8,261 nt of DNA, from NCBI GenBank assembly GCA_944331885.1, contig CALVJF010000028.1, positions 1 through 8,261 of the forward strand, given 5' to 3'. Shown in pieces: positions 1-5,889 of this stretch (position 1 is the first letter of the stretch; the number at the start of each line of letters is the position of its first letter). The notes under the pieces were generated by a model that searched no databases, was not told where the DNA came from, and saw only the letters and a program-made list of their open reading frames with translations. The position numbers and the translations under genes were made by a program. The stretch is from an uncultured Bacilli bacterium. GTDB taxonomy: Bacteria > Bacillota_I > Bacilli_A > RF39 > UBA660.

Positions 1-475
1 TCATTCCTTTCCGAAAAATTTCCAACCATTCAAGTTGTTCTTTATATTTGTGAAGAATTTCTTTTTTGATTGTTTGAATTTTTTGATAATTTTTTTTAAA
101 AGATAAACTTTTAATATTGTATGAAGCCAATTCTTTTGTTAGTAGATTTCTCAATTCAGGGTTAGAGTGAATTACTATTATTTTAGCCGTTAAATTCGTA
201 CATATAAAAACTGAAAACAAAAATATCATAGCAATATATAAAAAAATAGTATTTTGGAATAATTTTTTTATTTGTTCCTTTAAACCATAGTCTTTAATTT
301 TTTGGCAATTAATTAATTTTTTTAATCGATTATAATCTTCAATTGTTATTTTTAAAATTAATTTATTAGATGATATTTTTACTTCATATAAATTTATATT
401 TAGAGATGATAAAAATTTTATCGTTTTGAGTGGGATGGTGGTAGCAATTTCTACTTGTAAGTAATGGTTATTCAT
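1..475 (-). CDS. yqfD: Sporulation protein YqfD, 3' part beyond window
   Basis: The frame is open from an ATG at 475-473 to the window edge (158 codons visible, no stop), so the C-terminal part lies outside. Visible residues hold a short N-terminal cytoplasmic-like domain of about 85 residues, one hydrophobic segment at roughly 89-108 (IFLYIAMIFLFSVFIC and flanks), then a region ending in LEWLEIFRKGM. That ending resembles the 'EW.GV..KG' segment that follows the first membrane span in YqfD proteins. The ATG overlaps the last 8 bases of yqfC, so the two are probably translationally coupled, as expected for the conserved yqfC-yqfD pair. YqfD is a mother-cell membrane protein in Bacillus, with an unclear biochemical role. 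Identity rests on context and family resemblance; full-length family members are about 400 residues. Confidence 0.85.
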   Translation of the reverse strand, partial: MNNHYLQVEIATTIPLKTIKFLSSLNINLYEVKISSNKLILKITIEDYNRLKKLINCQKIKDYGLKEQIKKLFQNTIFLYIAMIFLFSVFICTNLTAKIIVIHSNPELRNLLTKELASYNIKSLSFKKNYQKIQTIKKEILHKYKEQLEWLEIFRKGM

Positions 476-713
476 ATATGTATTGAATGCCCTCTATTTT
501 ACCTTTTATTATCATCTCTGTATTTATAGCCTTACTTATCGACATTTGCTGGCCGGTTATTTTTAAAAAGAAATCACAAAATTTTAAAGTTATTAAAGTT
601 GAAGATAAGGTTTCTATTTTGACAAAATTGTAGATGTGCGTGTAATTAGGAGTTATATCGATAAAATATTCATTTTCATATAAATATTCTTTAGCGGCTT
701 TAAGTAGTTTCAA
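468..713 (-). CDS. yqfC: Sporulation protein YqfC (YabP/YqfC family)
   Basis: A small protein of about 81 residues without signal peptide or membrane span, ending in GKIEGIQYIYE. This matches the typical YqfC ending (GEI..V.YYE), and the centre has the family's alternating beta-strand pattern. YqfC is a short mother-cell sporulation protein of unknown mechanism, encoded just before yqfD. The frame is open to a GTG at 722-720, but I prefer the TTG at 713-711: the Shine-Dalgarno-like AGGTG at 724-720 is 6 bases before it, and the GTG lies inside that same motif. With the GTG start the product is 84 residues. B. subtilis YqfC is slightly longer (about 93). A hairpin terminator separates it from yqeY, and a possible sporulation promoter lies directly upstream. 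Confidence 0.85.
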   Translation of the reverse strand: MKLLKAAKEYLYENEYFIDITPNYTHIYNFVKIETLSSTLITLKFCDFFLKITGQQMSISKAINTEMIIKGKIEGIQYIYE

Positions 714-729
714 ATTTATCACCTAAAAA

Positions 730-757
730 ATTATATGAAAAAAGAGCACTTATTTGC
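730..757 (-). promoter_or_regulatory. Possible sigma-E-type promoter for yqfC-yqfD
   Basis: On the minus strand CATATAAT (737-730) differs by one base from the sigma-E -10 consensus CATACANT. It is preceded after 13 bases by GCAAATA (757-751), a poor -35 match. It lies after the yqeY terminator and before yqfC, where an independent sporulation promoter would be expected. The weak points are the -35 and the predicted transcript start, only about 10 bases before the start codon. Confidence 0.3.
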
Positions 758-763
758 TCTTTT
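738..763 (-). terminator. Rho-independent terminator after yqeY
   Basis: A perfect 9-bp stem (AAAAGAGCA at 740-748 with TGCTCTTTT at 755-763) around a 6-base loop. On the minus strand the 3' arm runs into a T tract (743-738). It begins at the yqeY stop codon, so it ends the rpsU-yqeY transcript before yqfC. The T/A-rich arms would also allow some termination on the other strand. Confidence 0.75.
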
Positions 764-1208
764 ATTTATTAAGTTTTTCTTTAACAATATTGCTTACAGT
801 TTTTAAATCAGCTTTTCCCGCAAATCTAGCAGTTGCCTCTTTCATTATTTTCCCCATGTCTTGAGGGCCGGCTGGTTGCATTTCATTAAATATATCGTTT
901 ACAATTTTTTCAACTTCAGCTGGTGATAATTCTTCGGGCATATATTGTTCCAAAATTTCTATTTCTTTTTTTAAATTATCAACAGATTCGGTACGATTAT
1001 ATTTATTAAATTCTTCAATGCTATCTTTACGCAATTTTATTTGTTTTTTAACCACTGCTATAACTTCTTCATCGCTTAAATCGTGTTTTTTATTAATTTT
1101 TTCTAATTGTAATGCACTTTTTAACATTCTGAGAACTGATAATTTAAACTTATCAGCTGATTTCATCGCTACTAAAGCATCATTATTTATTGTTTCAGCT
1201 AAGCTCAT
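762..1208 (-). CDS. yqeY: GatB/YqeY domain-containing protein
   Basis: A soluble 148-residue protein, the standard length for YqeY. It starts with an amphipathic helix (SLAETINNDALVAMKSADK) followed by LSVLRMLKSALQLEKI, and carries the hallmark central stretch with EILEQYMPEELSPAEVEKIV. The C-terminal half (DMGKIMKEATARFAGKAD) matches the family's 'MG.VM...... .G.ADGK.V...VK..L' pattern. The domain resembles the C-terminal tRNA-binding domain of the GatB amidotransferase subunit, but the cellular role of stand-alone YqeY is not established. Its ATG has an AAGGTGA ribosome binding site, lies 9 bases after the rpsU stop, and is co-transcribed with rpsU, a very common Firmicute arrangement. Confidence 0.95.
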   Translation of the reverse strand: MSLAETINNDALVAMKSADKFKLSVLRMLKSALQLEKINKKHDLSDEEVIAVVKKQIKLRKDSIEEFNKYNRTESVDNLKKEIEILEQYMPEELSPAEVEKIVNDIFNEMQPAGPQDMGKIMKEATARFAGKADLKTVSNIVKEKLNK

Positions 1209-1217
1209 ATTTTCACC

Positions 1218-1403
1218 TTAATCTCTTCTATGTCTTCTAGCGTTTTTTATTTGTTCTTTTTTTTCATTACGTTTTTTTACACCAGGTTTTTCATAGTGTT
1301 TTCTTTTTTTCAATTCTGAAGGGACACCACTTTTAGCAACTTTTACTTTAAATTTACGTAATGCGCTATCAATATTGCCGTTAGTAACCACTACTTTAGT
1401 CAT
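1218..1403 (-). CDS. rpsU: 30S ribosomal protein S21
   Basis: A 61-residue, very basic protein with the S21 pattern: TKVVVTNGNIDSALRKFKVKV, then SELKKRKHYEKPGVKKR and an Arg/Lys-rich tail. S21 binds the small subunit near the 3' end of 16S rRNA and helps initiation. The ATG is preceded by GAAGGGAGGGAAAGT, a strong ribosome binding site, and by a consensus sigma-A promoter. It is the first gene of the rpsU-yqeY operon. Length and sequence are typical, with nothing unusual. Confidence 0.97.
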   Translation of the reverse strand: MTKVVVTNGNIDSALRKFKVKVAKSGVPSELKKRKHYEKPGVKKRNEKKEQIKNARRHRRD

Positions 1404-1431
1404 ACTTTCCCTCCCTTCATCACTATTTCAA

Positions 1432-1460
1432 ATTATATCACTAACGACTTTTTTTGACAA
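1432..1460 (-). promoter_or_regulatory. Sigma-A promoter of rpsU-yqeY
   Basis: On the minus strand TTGTCA (1460-1455), a 17-base spacer, and TATAAT (1437-1432) preceded by TG one base upstream (extended -10). Both hexamers are at or near consensus, spacing is optimal, and the start would fall about 20-25 bases before the rpsU ribosome binding site region. Confidence 0.8.
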
Positions 1461-1479
1461 GAAGTTATTATGATTTTAT

Positions 1480-2232
1480 TTAAGATGTCAAATGGTCATT
1501 GTTATAGGTTCGATTAAATAATCCTTCACCACTAAAGTAGGGAATATTTTCATCTAGCCATTCTTTAGTGGGAATGTTAGTACCTAATGCTTCAGTTAAA
1601 TCTATTAATACGATATCATCTATATAAATAGGACTTCCTTTTTTATTGGTTTCAATTATTTCAAATAGCCAATTATTATTTTCCACTTCTGTTGATGATA
1701 CTTGAACGATTGAACTTAAAGTTGTCCACGTTATGTATCCATCAGTACTATTAAAAGTACTGATATTAAAGTTATATGTTCTCCCATTTGAGCTGTTTCT
1801 TAAGCGTATTATTGAAGATGTACCATCTGTTAGCCAAGGAGCAAATACTTCAATTCGAAGATAATAATAATGATTGGAAATTAAGGATTTATTTAAATTT
1901 TGGCTTAGAGTTACGGTTCTATTACTGGTTGGAATAGCTAATTCTATTGATTGACGAGGAGATACATAATTTTTTTGTGAAAAACTGATACTATTATCAG
2001 AAATATTCCAATATTGAGAATTTTCCATGTCACCATTTTGAATTAAGTTAGTAAATCTTGCTAATTTGCTATTACCGATATTTGATAATTCATTTTTAAT
2101 TTCTTCATTTATTTCTTGATGAAGCAGACGGTTATGAGTGTAATTAGAAAGCAATAGTGCTGAAATTGTAACAAAAACAAGAAAGAATGAATATACAATT
2201 GACATAGATATAAATCCTTTGCTTCTCTTCAT
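1480..2232 (-). CDS. Pilin-like N-terminus surface protein with beta-rich ectodomain
   Basis: 250 residues. The N-terminus is short and basic (MKRSKGF) and followed by a hydrophobic helix at about 8-28. This resembles a type IV prepilin class III signal, with cleavage expected between G6 and F7, but the usual Glu at mature position 5 is Ser here. A helical stalk (about 30-55) follows. The ectodomain begins with NLIQNGDMENSQYW (62-75), a start typical of jelly-roll carbohydrate-binding-like domains. It ends with IYIDDIVLIDLTEALG (201-216) and PTKEWLDENIPYF (220-232), a motif shared with many phage-tail and cell-surface proteins. I infer a membrane-anchored or pilus-associated extracellular protein with a binding domain; the ligand is unknown. 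It is a single-gene unit with its own candidate promoter and an AGGTGAT ribosome binding site; no other pilus genes are visible. No terminator is visible before rpsU, so read-through is possible. Confidence 0.6.
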   Translation of the reverse strand: MKRSKGFISMSIVYSFFLVFVTISALLLSNYTHNRLLHQEINEEIKNELSNIGNSKLARFTNLIQNGDMENSQYWNISDNSISFSQKNYVSPRQSIELAIPTSNRTVTLSQNLNKSLISNHYYYLRIEVFAPWLTDGTSSIIRLRNSSNGRTYNFNISTFNSTDGYITWTTLSSIVQVSSTEVENNNWLFEIIETNKKGSPIYIDDIVLIDLTEALGTNIPTKEWLDENIPYFSGEGLFNRTYNNDHLTS

Positions 2233-2248
2233 ACGATCACCTATTTTA

Positions 2249-2277
2249 ATTATATCATATTATATTTAAAATGTTAA
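2249..2277 (-). promoter_or_regulatory. Candidate sigma-A promoter for the pilin-like gene
   Basis: On the minus strand TTAACA (2277-2272), 17 bases, TATAAT (2254-2249). The match is good, but the predicted start is only about 10 bases from the ATG at 2232, so the ribosome binding site would be at the very 5' end. A second TATAAT (2264-2259) lacks a good -35. The -35 overlaps the terminator of the upstream peptide operon. Confidence 0.4.
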
Positions 2278-2303
2278 AAAAGACATATAACTATGTCTTT
2301 TTT
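2276..2303 (-). terminator. Rho-independent terminator of the bacteriocin-like operon
   Basis: A perfect 12-bp palindromic stem, AAAAAAGACATA (2276-2287) with TATGTCTTTTTT (2292-2303), and a 4-base loop (TAAC). It lies directly after the second small peptide gene (stop at 2308-2306) and has a T tract on the minus strand. Its symmetry suggests it can work in both directions. It closes the operon running 5087-2306. Confidence 0.8.
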
Positions 2304-2305
2304 TA

Positions 2306-2467
2306 TTAGCAAATTCGTTTGGAGAAAATCATTCTTATTGAACTTCCTATACTACGACCAATATTAAAGATAGTTTCAATTCCCCTACTGATTGCGTTGA
2401 ACATTGAAGCTGAGAAATTAAATGCTCCTCCGGAAATTGCTATCAATTCTTGATTTGTTAGATTCAT
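2306..2467 (-). CDS. Double-glycine leader peptide, bacteriocin-like peptide B
   Basis: A 53-residue peptide too short for standard gene finders. Its leader MNLTNQELIAISGG (1-14) ends in a Gly-Gly site of the type cut by C39 peptidases. The predicted mature part is 39 residues, net charge about +4 (R28, R38, R45, K50, R51 against E31), amphipathic, with one GxxxG motif at 37-41 (GRSIG) and a single Cys as the last residue (C53). Its ATG overlaps the TGA of peptide A (ATGA), and it has no ribosome binding site of its own, so translation is probably coupled. The leader core NQEL-I-I-GGA is shared with peptide A, while the mature parts are unrelated. Together with the exporter next door this fits the cationic partner of a two-peptide bacteriocin; a signalling peptide is the main alternative. 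Confidence 0.75.
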   Translation of the reverse strand: MNLTNQELIAISGGAFNFSASMFNAISRGIETIFNIGRSIGSSIRMIFSKRIC

Positions 2468-2607
2468 TTTTTGCAAGAATTAGGCCTTAGATAACCATCA
2501 ATAATTCCTATGATTAATATTGCTATTCCAAAGATGCCGATTATCAATCCTTGACTAATTGCTCCGCCTTGAATCGTTAATAATTCTTGATTATCTAATA
2601 CTCTCAT
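2464..2607 (-). CDS. Double-glycine leader peptide, bacteriocin-like peptide A
   Basis: A 47-residue peptide. The leader MRVLDNQELLTIQGG (1-15) has the double-glycine pattern with hydrophobic residues at L9, L10 and I12. The predicted mature part is 32 residues. It is dominated by a membrane-compatible helix (about 20-36, rich in Ile and Gly), with two GxxxG motifs (GLIIG at 20-24, GIIDG at 34-38), and ends in a polar tail with one Cys (C45) and two Lys. GxxxG motifs are typical of class IIb two-peptide bacteriocins, where they mediate helix pairing in the target membrane. The ATG has an AAAGGA ribosome binding site and overlaps the end of the upstream membrane-protein gene by 17 bases. TGA is the stop codon. 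I infer a secreted antimicrobial or signalling peptide. Confidence 0.75.
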   Translation of the reverse strand: MRVLDNQELLTIQGGAISQGLIIGIFGIAILIIGIIDGYLRPNSCKK

Positions 2608-3043
2608 GACTTTCCTTTCTAAATATTTTAGCAAGTAATTTTTTATAAGCCGGACCTTTATTAGATAATAATATTACTTTATCTATTTTATTTTCGACTG
2701 GCAAAATATTATTATCTTTGGTGAAATAAATAGTAACTTTTTGATACGGAATGTTTTGCTGATAATTAATATAAGGTTCAGCGTATTCTATCTTATTTAC
2801 CTTATATCTTTCATTGTCTATTATAATTTCATTATAATTATTTATTAAATAATCTTCTAATAGTGGGGTTTCAAAACTAAAATTACAATTTTTTGAGCAT
2901 TTGATAGAGGTGTATATTAAACTTTGATCATAATATTTGTAAAATATTAAAAAAATAAAGCCTATAATTAATATTATAATTGTTAATGTTGTTATAGTGT
3001 AACTAGGTTGAAAAAAATCAACTATTTTTTCTTTTTTAATCAT
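2591..3043 (-). CDS. Single-span membrane protein of the bacteriocin-like locus (accessory or immunity)
   Basis: 150 residues from the ATG at 3043-3041; a GTG two codons earlier (3049) is also possible, but AGGTG at 3051-3047 serves the ATG better. A short basic N-terminus precedes one strong hydrophobic helix (about 17-37). A predicted extracytoplasmic domain of about 110 residues follows, with a CxxxC pair (C49, C53) and a lysine-rich end. The gene overlaps the exporter stop by 8 bases and peptide A by 17 bases, so it belongs to the same transcript. Its position matches that of HlyD/ComB-like accessory proteins in C39 exporter loci, but at 150 residues it is far shorter than those (usually about 450), and no family is recognised with certainty. 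An immunity role is equally possible, since no other immunity candidate is in the operon. Confidence 0.6.
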   Translation of the reverse strand: MIKKEKIVDFFQPSYTITTLTIIILIIGFIFLIFYKYYDQSLIYTSIKCSKNCNFSFETPLLEDYLINNYNEIIIDNERYKVNKIEYAEPYINYQQNIPYQKVTIYFTKDNNILPVENKIDKVILLSNKGPAYKKLLAKIFRKESHESIR

Positions 3044-4412
3044 TTGCACCTACTATTATTTTTTTCTCAAATAAATTTGAAACATTTTTGTGACTAATAT
3101 AAATTAATGTTTTTTCAGGAAAAAAATTGATGATTTTTTTTATTATCCTCTTTTCCTGGGCCAACGACACTTCGCTTAAAGCTTCGTCCAAAATAATAAT
3201 TTCTCTATTTTGGAATAGCGTTCTAGCAAGTATAAGACGTTGAATTTCGCCACCAGAAAAATTTGTAGAATCTTTATCTAAAAAAGTATTTAAACGTAAT
3301 GGATGATTATTAATAGTATCTGATAATTCACATAGTTCAATTATTTGAGTTATTTTTTTAGCAGAATATTTTCCCCCTAGTGTTATATTTTCCAAAATTG
3401 TAGCGTTGAATAATGATTCATTCTGAGAAATGTAGCCTATACTATTTCGAATTGTATATAAATTATAGTCATTAATATTAACTCCTCCAATTTTTATTTG
3501 ACCATTATTAACATTATCTAATCGAAATAATAATTTACAGATAGTGCTTTTCCCACTTCCCGATGGACCAACTATATTTACTTTGGCACTTTGGGGAATA
3601 ATCATATTAAAATTTTCTAAAACCTTTTTATAATTATTTGGTGAATAACTCACGTTTTTAAATATAATATCTCCATTGTTAAATATTTCCTTTTTGTAGT
3701 TTAAAGACTCTTTATTGTTATTAAAAAAGTCATTTATTTTTATTATATTAGCTCTTAAATAATTGTATTTAGGTAGCATAGCTATAATTTCTTTTAAGGG
3801 TTCAAGTAAGTACATTATGAAGGTGTTAAAAGTAAAAAAACTAATAATTGTCATTTTATTATTAATAATTAAAATTAAAGCATAGCTATTTATGATAAAA
3901 ATACCAATGTCTAAAATTATATTTTTAACTAGATCTTGGATATTCAAACACTTTTGCAAATGGAAATTATTATTTAAATATTGCTTAACTTGATTTATGG
4001 TTTTATTAAAAAAACAATTTGTTGAGTTTGTATTTTTAATACTATCGATATTTTCTATGCATTCTAATACTTGGGCGTTTGTTTCTGTTTCTTCATCAAT
4101 GTTAGAAATTATTTTTTTGTAGGTTATTTTACTAAATAAGATGCTTATTGTAGAATAAATTACAAGTATAACAATTAATAATTTTATTAATTGAGGATTT
4201 ATTTTATAGAGCAAAAAAATAGAAGTTGTTCCTAATATTAAATTTAGTGCTAAGCTAAGATAAACAGATGTAAGTAAGTGTTTGATATTTTTTAATTCAT
4301 AAAAGCGACTTATTATTTCACCACTTGTACGGCTTTTAATTACTTTTAAAGGGAGAGACAACGTATGAGTAATAAACTCTTGATATAAATCATAGTCAAT
4401 ATTTTTATACAA
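3036..4412 (-). CDS. C39 bacteriocin ABC exporter, C-terminal fragment (membrane helices 3-6 and ATPase)
   Basis: 458 residues if read from the TTG at 4412-4410, which has no ribosome binding site and is probably not a true start. Residues 1-45 hold the exporter segment with LPLKVIKSRTSGEIISRF, a hallmark of LanT/ComA-type transporters. Four hydrophobic segments follow (about 47-68, 73-93, 163-185, 187-207). The ATPase domain is complete: Walker A GPSGSGKST (282-290), Q-loop Gln330, signature FSGGEIQR (385-392), Walker B IIILDE (405-410) and switch His441. The same reading frame continues upstream through 12 sense codons to a TAA that follows the C39 fragment. This is therefore the second half of one exporter gene rather than an independent gene. 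The missing helices 1-2 and peptidase are encoded at 4449-5087. Confidence 0.85.
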   Translation of the reverse strand: MYKNIDYDLYQEFITHTLSLPLKVIKSRTSGEIISRFYELKNIKHLLTSVYLSLALNLILGTTSIFLLYKINPQLIKLLIVILVIYSTISILFSKITYKKIISNIDEETETNAQVLECIENIDSIKNTNSTNCFFNKTINQVKQYLNNNFHLQKCLNIQDLVKNIILDIGIFIINSYALILIINNKMTIISFFTFNTFIMYLLEPLKEIIAMLPKYNYLRANIIKINDFFNNNKESLNYKKEIFNNGDIIFKNVSYSPNNYKKVLENFNMIIPQSAKVNIVGPSGSGKSTICKLLFRLDNVNNGQIKIGGVNINDYNLYTIRNSIGYISQNESLFNATILENITLGGKYSAKKITQIIELCELSDTINNHPLRLNTFLDKDSTNFSGGEIQRLILARTLFQNREIIILDEALSEVSLAQEKRIIKKIINFFPEKTLIYISHKNVSNLFEKKIIVGAND

Positions 4413-4448
4413 ATAATTGGCATAATATTGGCTATATAATTGATTAAT

Positions 4449-5087
4449 TTATTTTATTAAAAGTAAAATTCCAAAGATAAATATTAAATATAATAATTCT
4501 TTGTTCATAGTTATTGCTGTAGTTTCTAAAACGATTTGAATATAATAATTAAGAAAAATTGCGGTAATTATGCTAACAATATTAGTTATTATTAAATAAA
4601 ATAGTATCTTTTTATTATCTAAAAGTTTTAACTTTAATATGTCTAATAGTATTTTATTTTCTTTAATTTGCAATATTTGCCGACGGGGAAACAATATAAT
4701 AAGAAATTTATTCCAAATTTTAGAAAATTCTTGAAGTGGCATGATTTTTTTGCCAACACTGGGATCCATTAAGATAATTTTACTCTTTTTAATATTATAA
4801 ATTACAACATAATGATTTAAACCATTCGGAAGTGTGACGTGAGCTATAGCAGGTAGTTTAATATTTTCGTCGAATAATTGGTTCAATTTTAATCCCTTGG
4901 CTTCAAATCCTATTTTTTGAGCTGTTTTGATTAAATGATAAGCAGTTGTTCCTGAATTATTGGTTAAACTTTCGTTGCGCAAATATTCTAATGGAACGTT
5001 GCCATTATAATACTTAATTATTGATGCTAATGAACATATTCCACAATCTTTAATATCTCTTTGCCGATATATTAATTTTTTTTGCAT
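4449..5087 (-). CDS. C39 bacteriocin ABC exporter, N-terminal fragment (leader peptidase and helices 1-2)
   Basis: 212 residues from the ATG at 5087-5085, placed just after AAGGGAGGG. The in-frame ATG at 5102 would put that ribosome binding site inside the gene. Residues 1-135 form a peptidase C39 domain: QRDIKDCGICSLASI contains oxyanion Gln9 and catalytic Cys15, NHYVVIY has His92 and ILMDPSVGKK has Asp108. This protease removes double-glycine leaders during export, fitting the two GG peptides at the end of the operon. Two hydrophobic segments follow (about 160-180 and 197-211), and the frame then stops at TAA 4451-4449, right after helix 2. The fragment alone could at most be a membrane-bound peptidase. 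No convincing promoter is seen between it and the terminator at 5137. Confidence 0.88.
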   Translation of the reverse strand: MQKKLIYRQRDIKDCGICSLASIIKYYNGNVPLEYLRNESLTNNSGTTAYHLIKTAQKIGFEAKGLKLNQLFDENIKLPAIAHVTLPNGLNHYVVIYNIKKSKIILMDPSVGKKIMPLQEFSKIWNKFLIILFPRRQILQIKENKILLDILKLKLLDNKKILFYLIITNIVSIITAIFLNYYIQIVLETTAITMNKELLYLIFIFGILLLIK

Positions 5088-5136
5088 TTTCCCTCCCTTC
5101 ATTATTAATATATCTTATAAGAAAGTTTTTTCCTTT

Positions 5137-5175
5137 AAAAAAAACACTAATTTTTTTTATTTTTATTAGTGTTTT
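5137..5175 (-). terminator. Rho-independent terminator after the cmpB-family gene
   Basis: An 11-bp stem (AAAACACTAAT at 5141-5151 with ATTAGTGTTTT at 5165-5175) around an AT-only loop, followed on the minus strand by eight T (5144-5137). It overlaps the last codons of the 5147-5878 gene and separates that operon from the bacteriocin-like one. The T run on the plus side suggests bidirectional capacity. Confidence 0.75.
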
Positions 5176-5878
5176 TTATTACCCATTTTCTAATCATTTC
5201 TAATTCTTCATTAAAAGGTATTTTTAAATCTGGAAACGCTTTCAATAAACGAGATGTTGGACGATGAATTTTTTGCAATTGTTCACGAAATTTTTTTTCA
5301 ATAAAAATTGGTAACATTTTCAGTTTTTCAGCTTTTAATTCTTCAGCAATAATTAAACGATTTCTTAAATTGTATGCAATTGTTATTGACCATATAAGAT
5401 CTATTATAAATAAGATAGCTATAACTATAGCAATATAATTTATTGTGTTAATATTAATTTTACTAAATATATAAAGTAAAATTGGGTAAATAACGTATAT
5501 CGTCGCACAAGCACCTACACCAAAGGCTATGCAGTTTCCTACGCATATTCTACCATTTATGTTATCCCGGCGATCACTATAATCCCACCATTTATTATGA
5601 AAGATTTTTTCTAATACATAACTTGTATAATATTCTATTGATGCTGTTATTAATACGCCAACAATGAACACAATAATCGGATCTTCCTTATATCGCAATA
5701 AAGTCCATAAAATCATTAGTGCTCCAACTCCGTAAATTGGACAGTAAGGTCCAAATAAAAAGCCTCTATTGACAAACTTTTTCTGCTCATAAGTGCATAA
5801 AATAACTTCAGCAACATATCCTAGAAAACTAAAAACTATGAAAACTAAAAAAATTATTGATATTGGATTTTCAAACAT
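5147..5878 (-). CDS. CmpB-family (DUF1113) putative ABC-transporter type IV membrane protein
   Basis: 243 residues with about five hydrophobic segments and a basic, charged C-terminal cytoplasmic tail (about 175-243). Family hallmarks are plain: NRGFLFGPYCPIYG near residue 37, then IEYYTSYVLEKIF, WWDYSDRR and the NINGRICVGNC stretch before another span. These match the 'putative ABC-transporter type IV' (CmpB) domain. Despite that name no ATPase is encoded nearby and the biochemical function is unknown; members are widespread in Firmicutes and often have C-terminal coiled tails. The ATG has a very strong AAGGAGAT ribosome binding site, which overlaps the stop of the upstream pilin-like gene, so the two form one operon. 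It ends in the terminator hairpin. Confidence 0.85.
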   Translation of the reverse strand: MFENPISIIFLVFIVFSFLGYVAEVILCTYEQKKFVNRGFLFGPYCPIYGVGALMILWTLLRYKEDPIIVFIVGVLITASIEYYTSYVLEKIFHNKWWDYSDRRDNINGRICVGNCIAFGVGACATIYVIYPILLYIFSKININTINYIAIVIAILFIIDLIWSITIAYNLRNRLIIAEELKAEKLKMLPIFIEKKFREQLQKIHRPTSRLLKAFPDLKIPFNEELEMIRKWVIKNTNKNKKN

Positions 5879-5889
5879 ATGATATCTCC

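Larger units (their letters stand above)
3036..5087 (-). pseudogene. C39-peptidase ABC exporter gene interrupted by one in-frame TAA (4449-4451)
   Basis: Joining the two fragments in the same frame gives 212 codons, the TAA, 12 sense codons (INQLYSQYYANY) and 458 codons. The total is 683 codons from the ATG at 5087 (688 from the ATG at 5102), the usual size of peptidase-TM-ATPase exporters of about 700 residues. The domain order C39, six helices, ATPase is complete across the junction. No frameshift is needed. The downstream half has no ribosome binding site, and its first in-frame ATG comes about 186 codons in. The simplest reading is a single recent nonsense change (for example from CAA, AAA, GAA or TTA). 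A sequencing error or natural read-through cannot be excluded. Confidence 0.75.

Noticed and set aside
1018..1221. Plus-strand open frame of 67 codons
   Set aside because: It lies wholly antisense to yqeY, a clearly real gene, has no ribosome binding site and shows no recognisable protein features.
1453..1492. Inverted repeat TTTGACA/TGTCAAA between the pilin-like gene and rpsU
   Set aside because: The arms are 26 bases apart with no T tract on the minus strand after the 3' arm, and one arm is the rpsU -35 element. It is not a convincing terminator.
4410..4412. TTG as an independent start for the exporter's second half
   Set aside because: No Shine-Dalgarno sequence precedes it, and the same frame continues upstream without a stop to the TAA at 4449-4451, with sequence that fits the exporter.
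4449..5087. Alternative genetic code or recoding at the TAA
   Set aside because: TAA ends most genes in the window, Trp uses TGG, and no recoding signal is seen. A point mutation or error is simpler.
5088..5136. Promoter for the bacteriocin-like operon
   Set aside because: Several A/T hexamers such as TATAAG (5119-5114) and TATATT (5112-5107) occur, but none has a matching -35 at proper spacing. In this AT-rich DNA they are not evidence.
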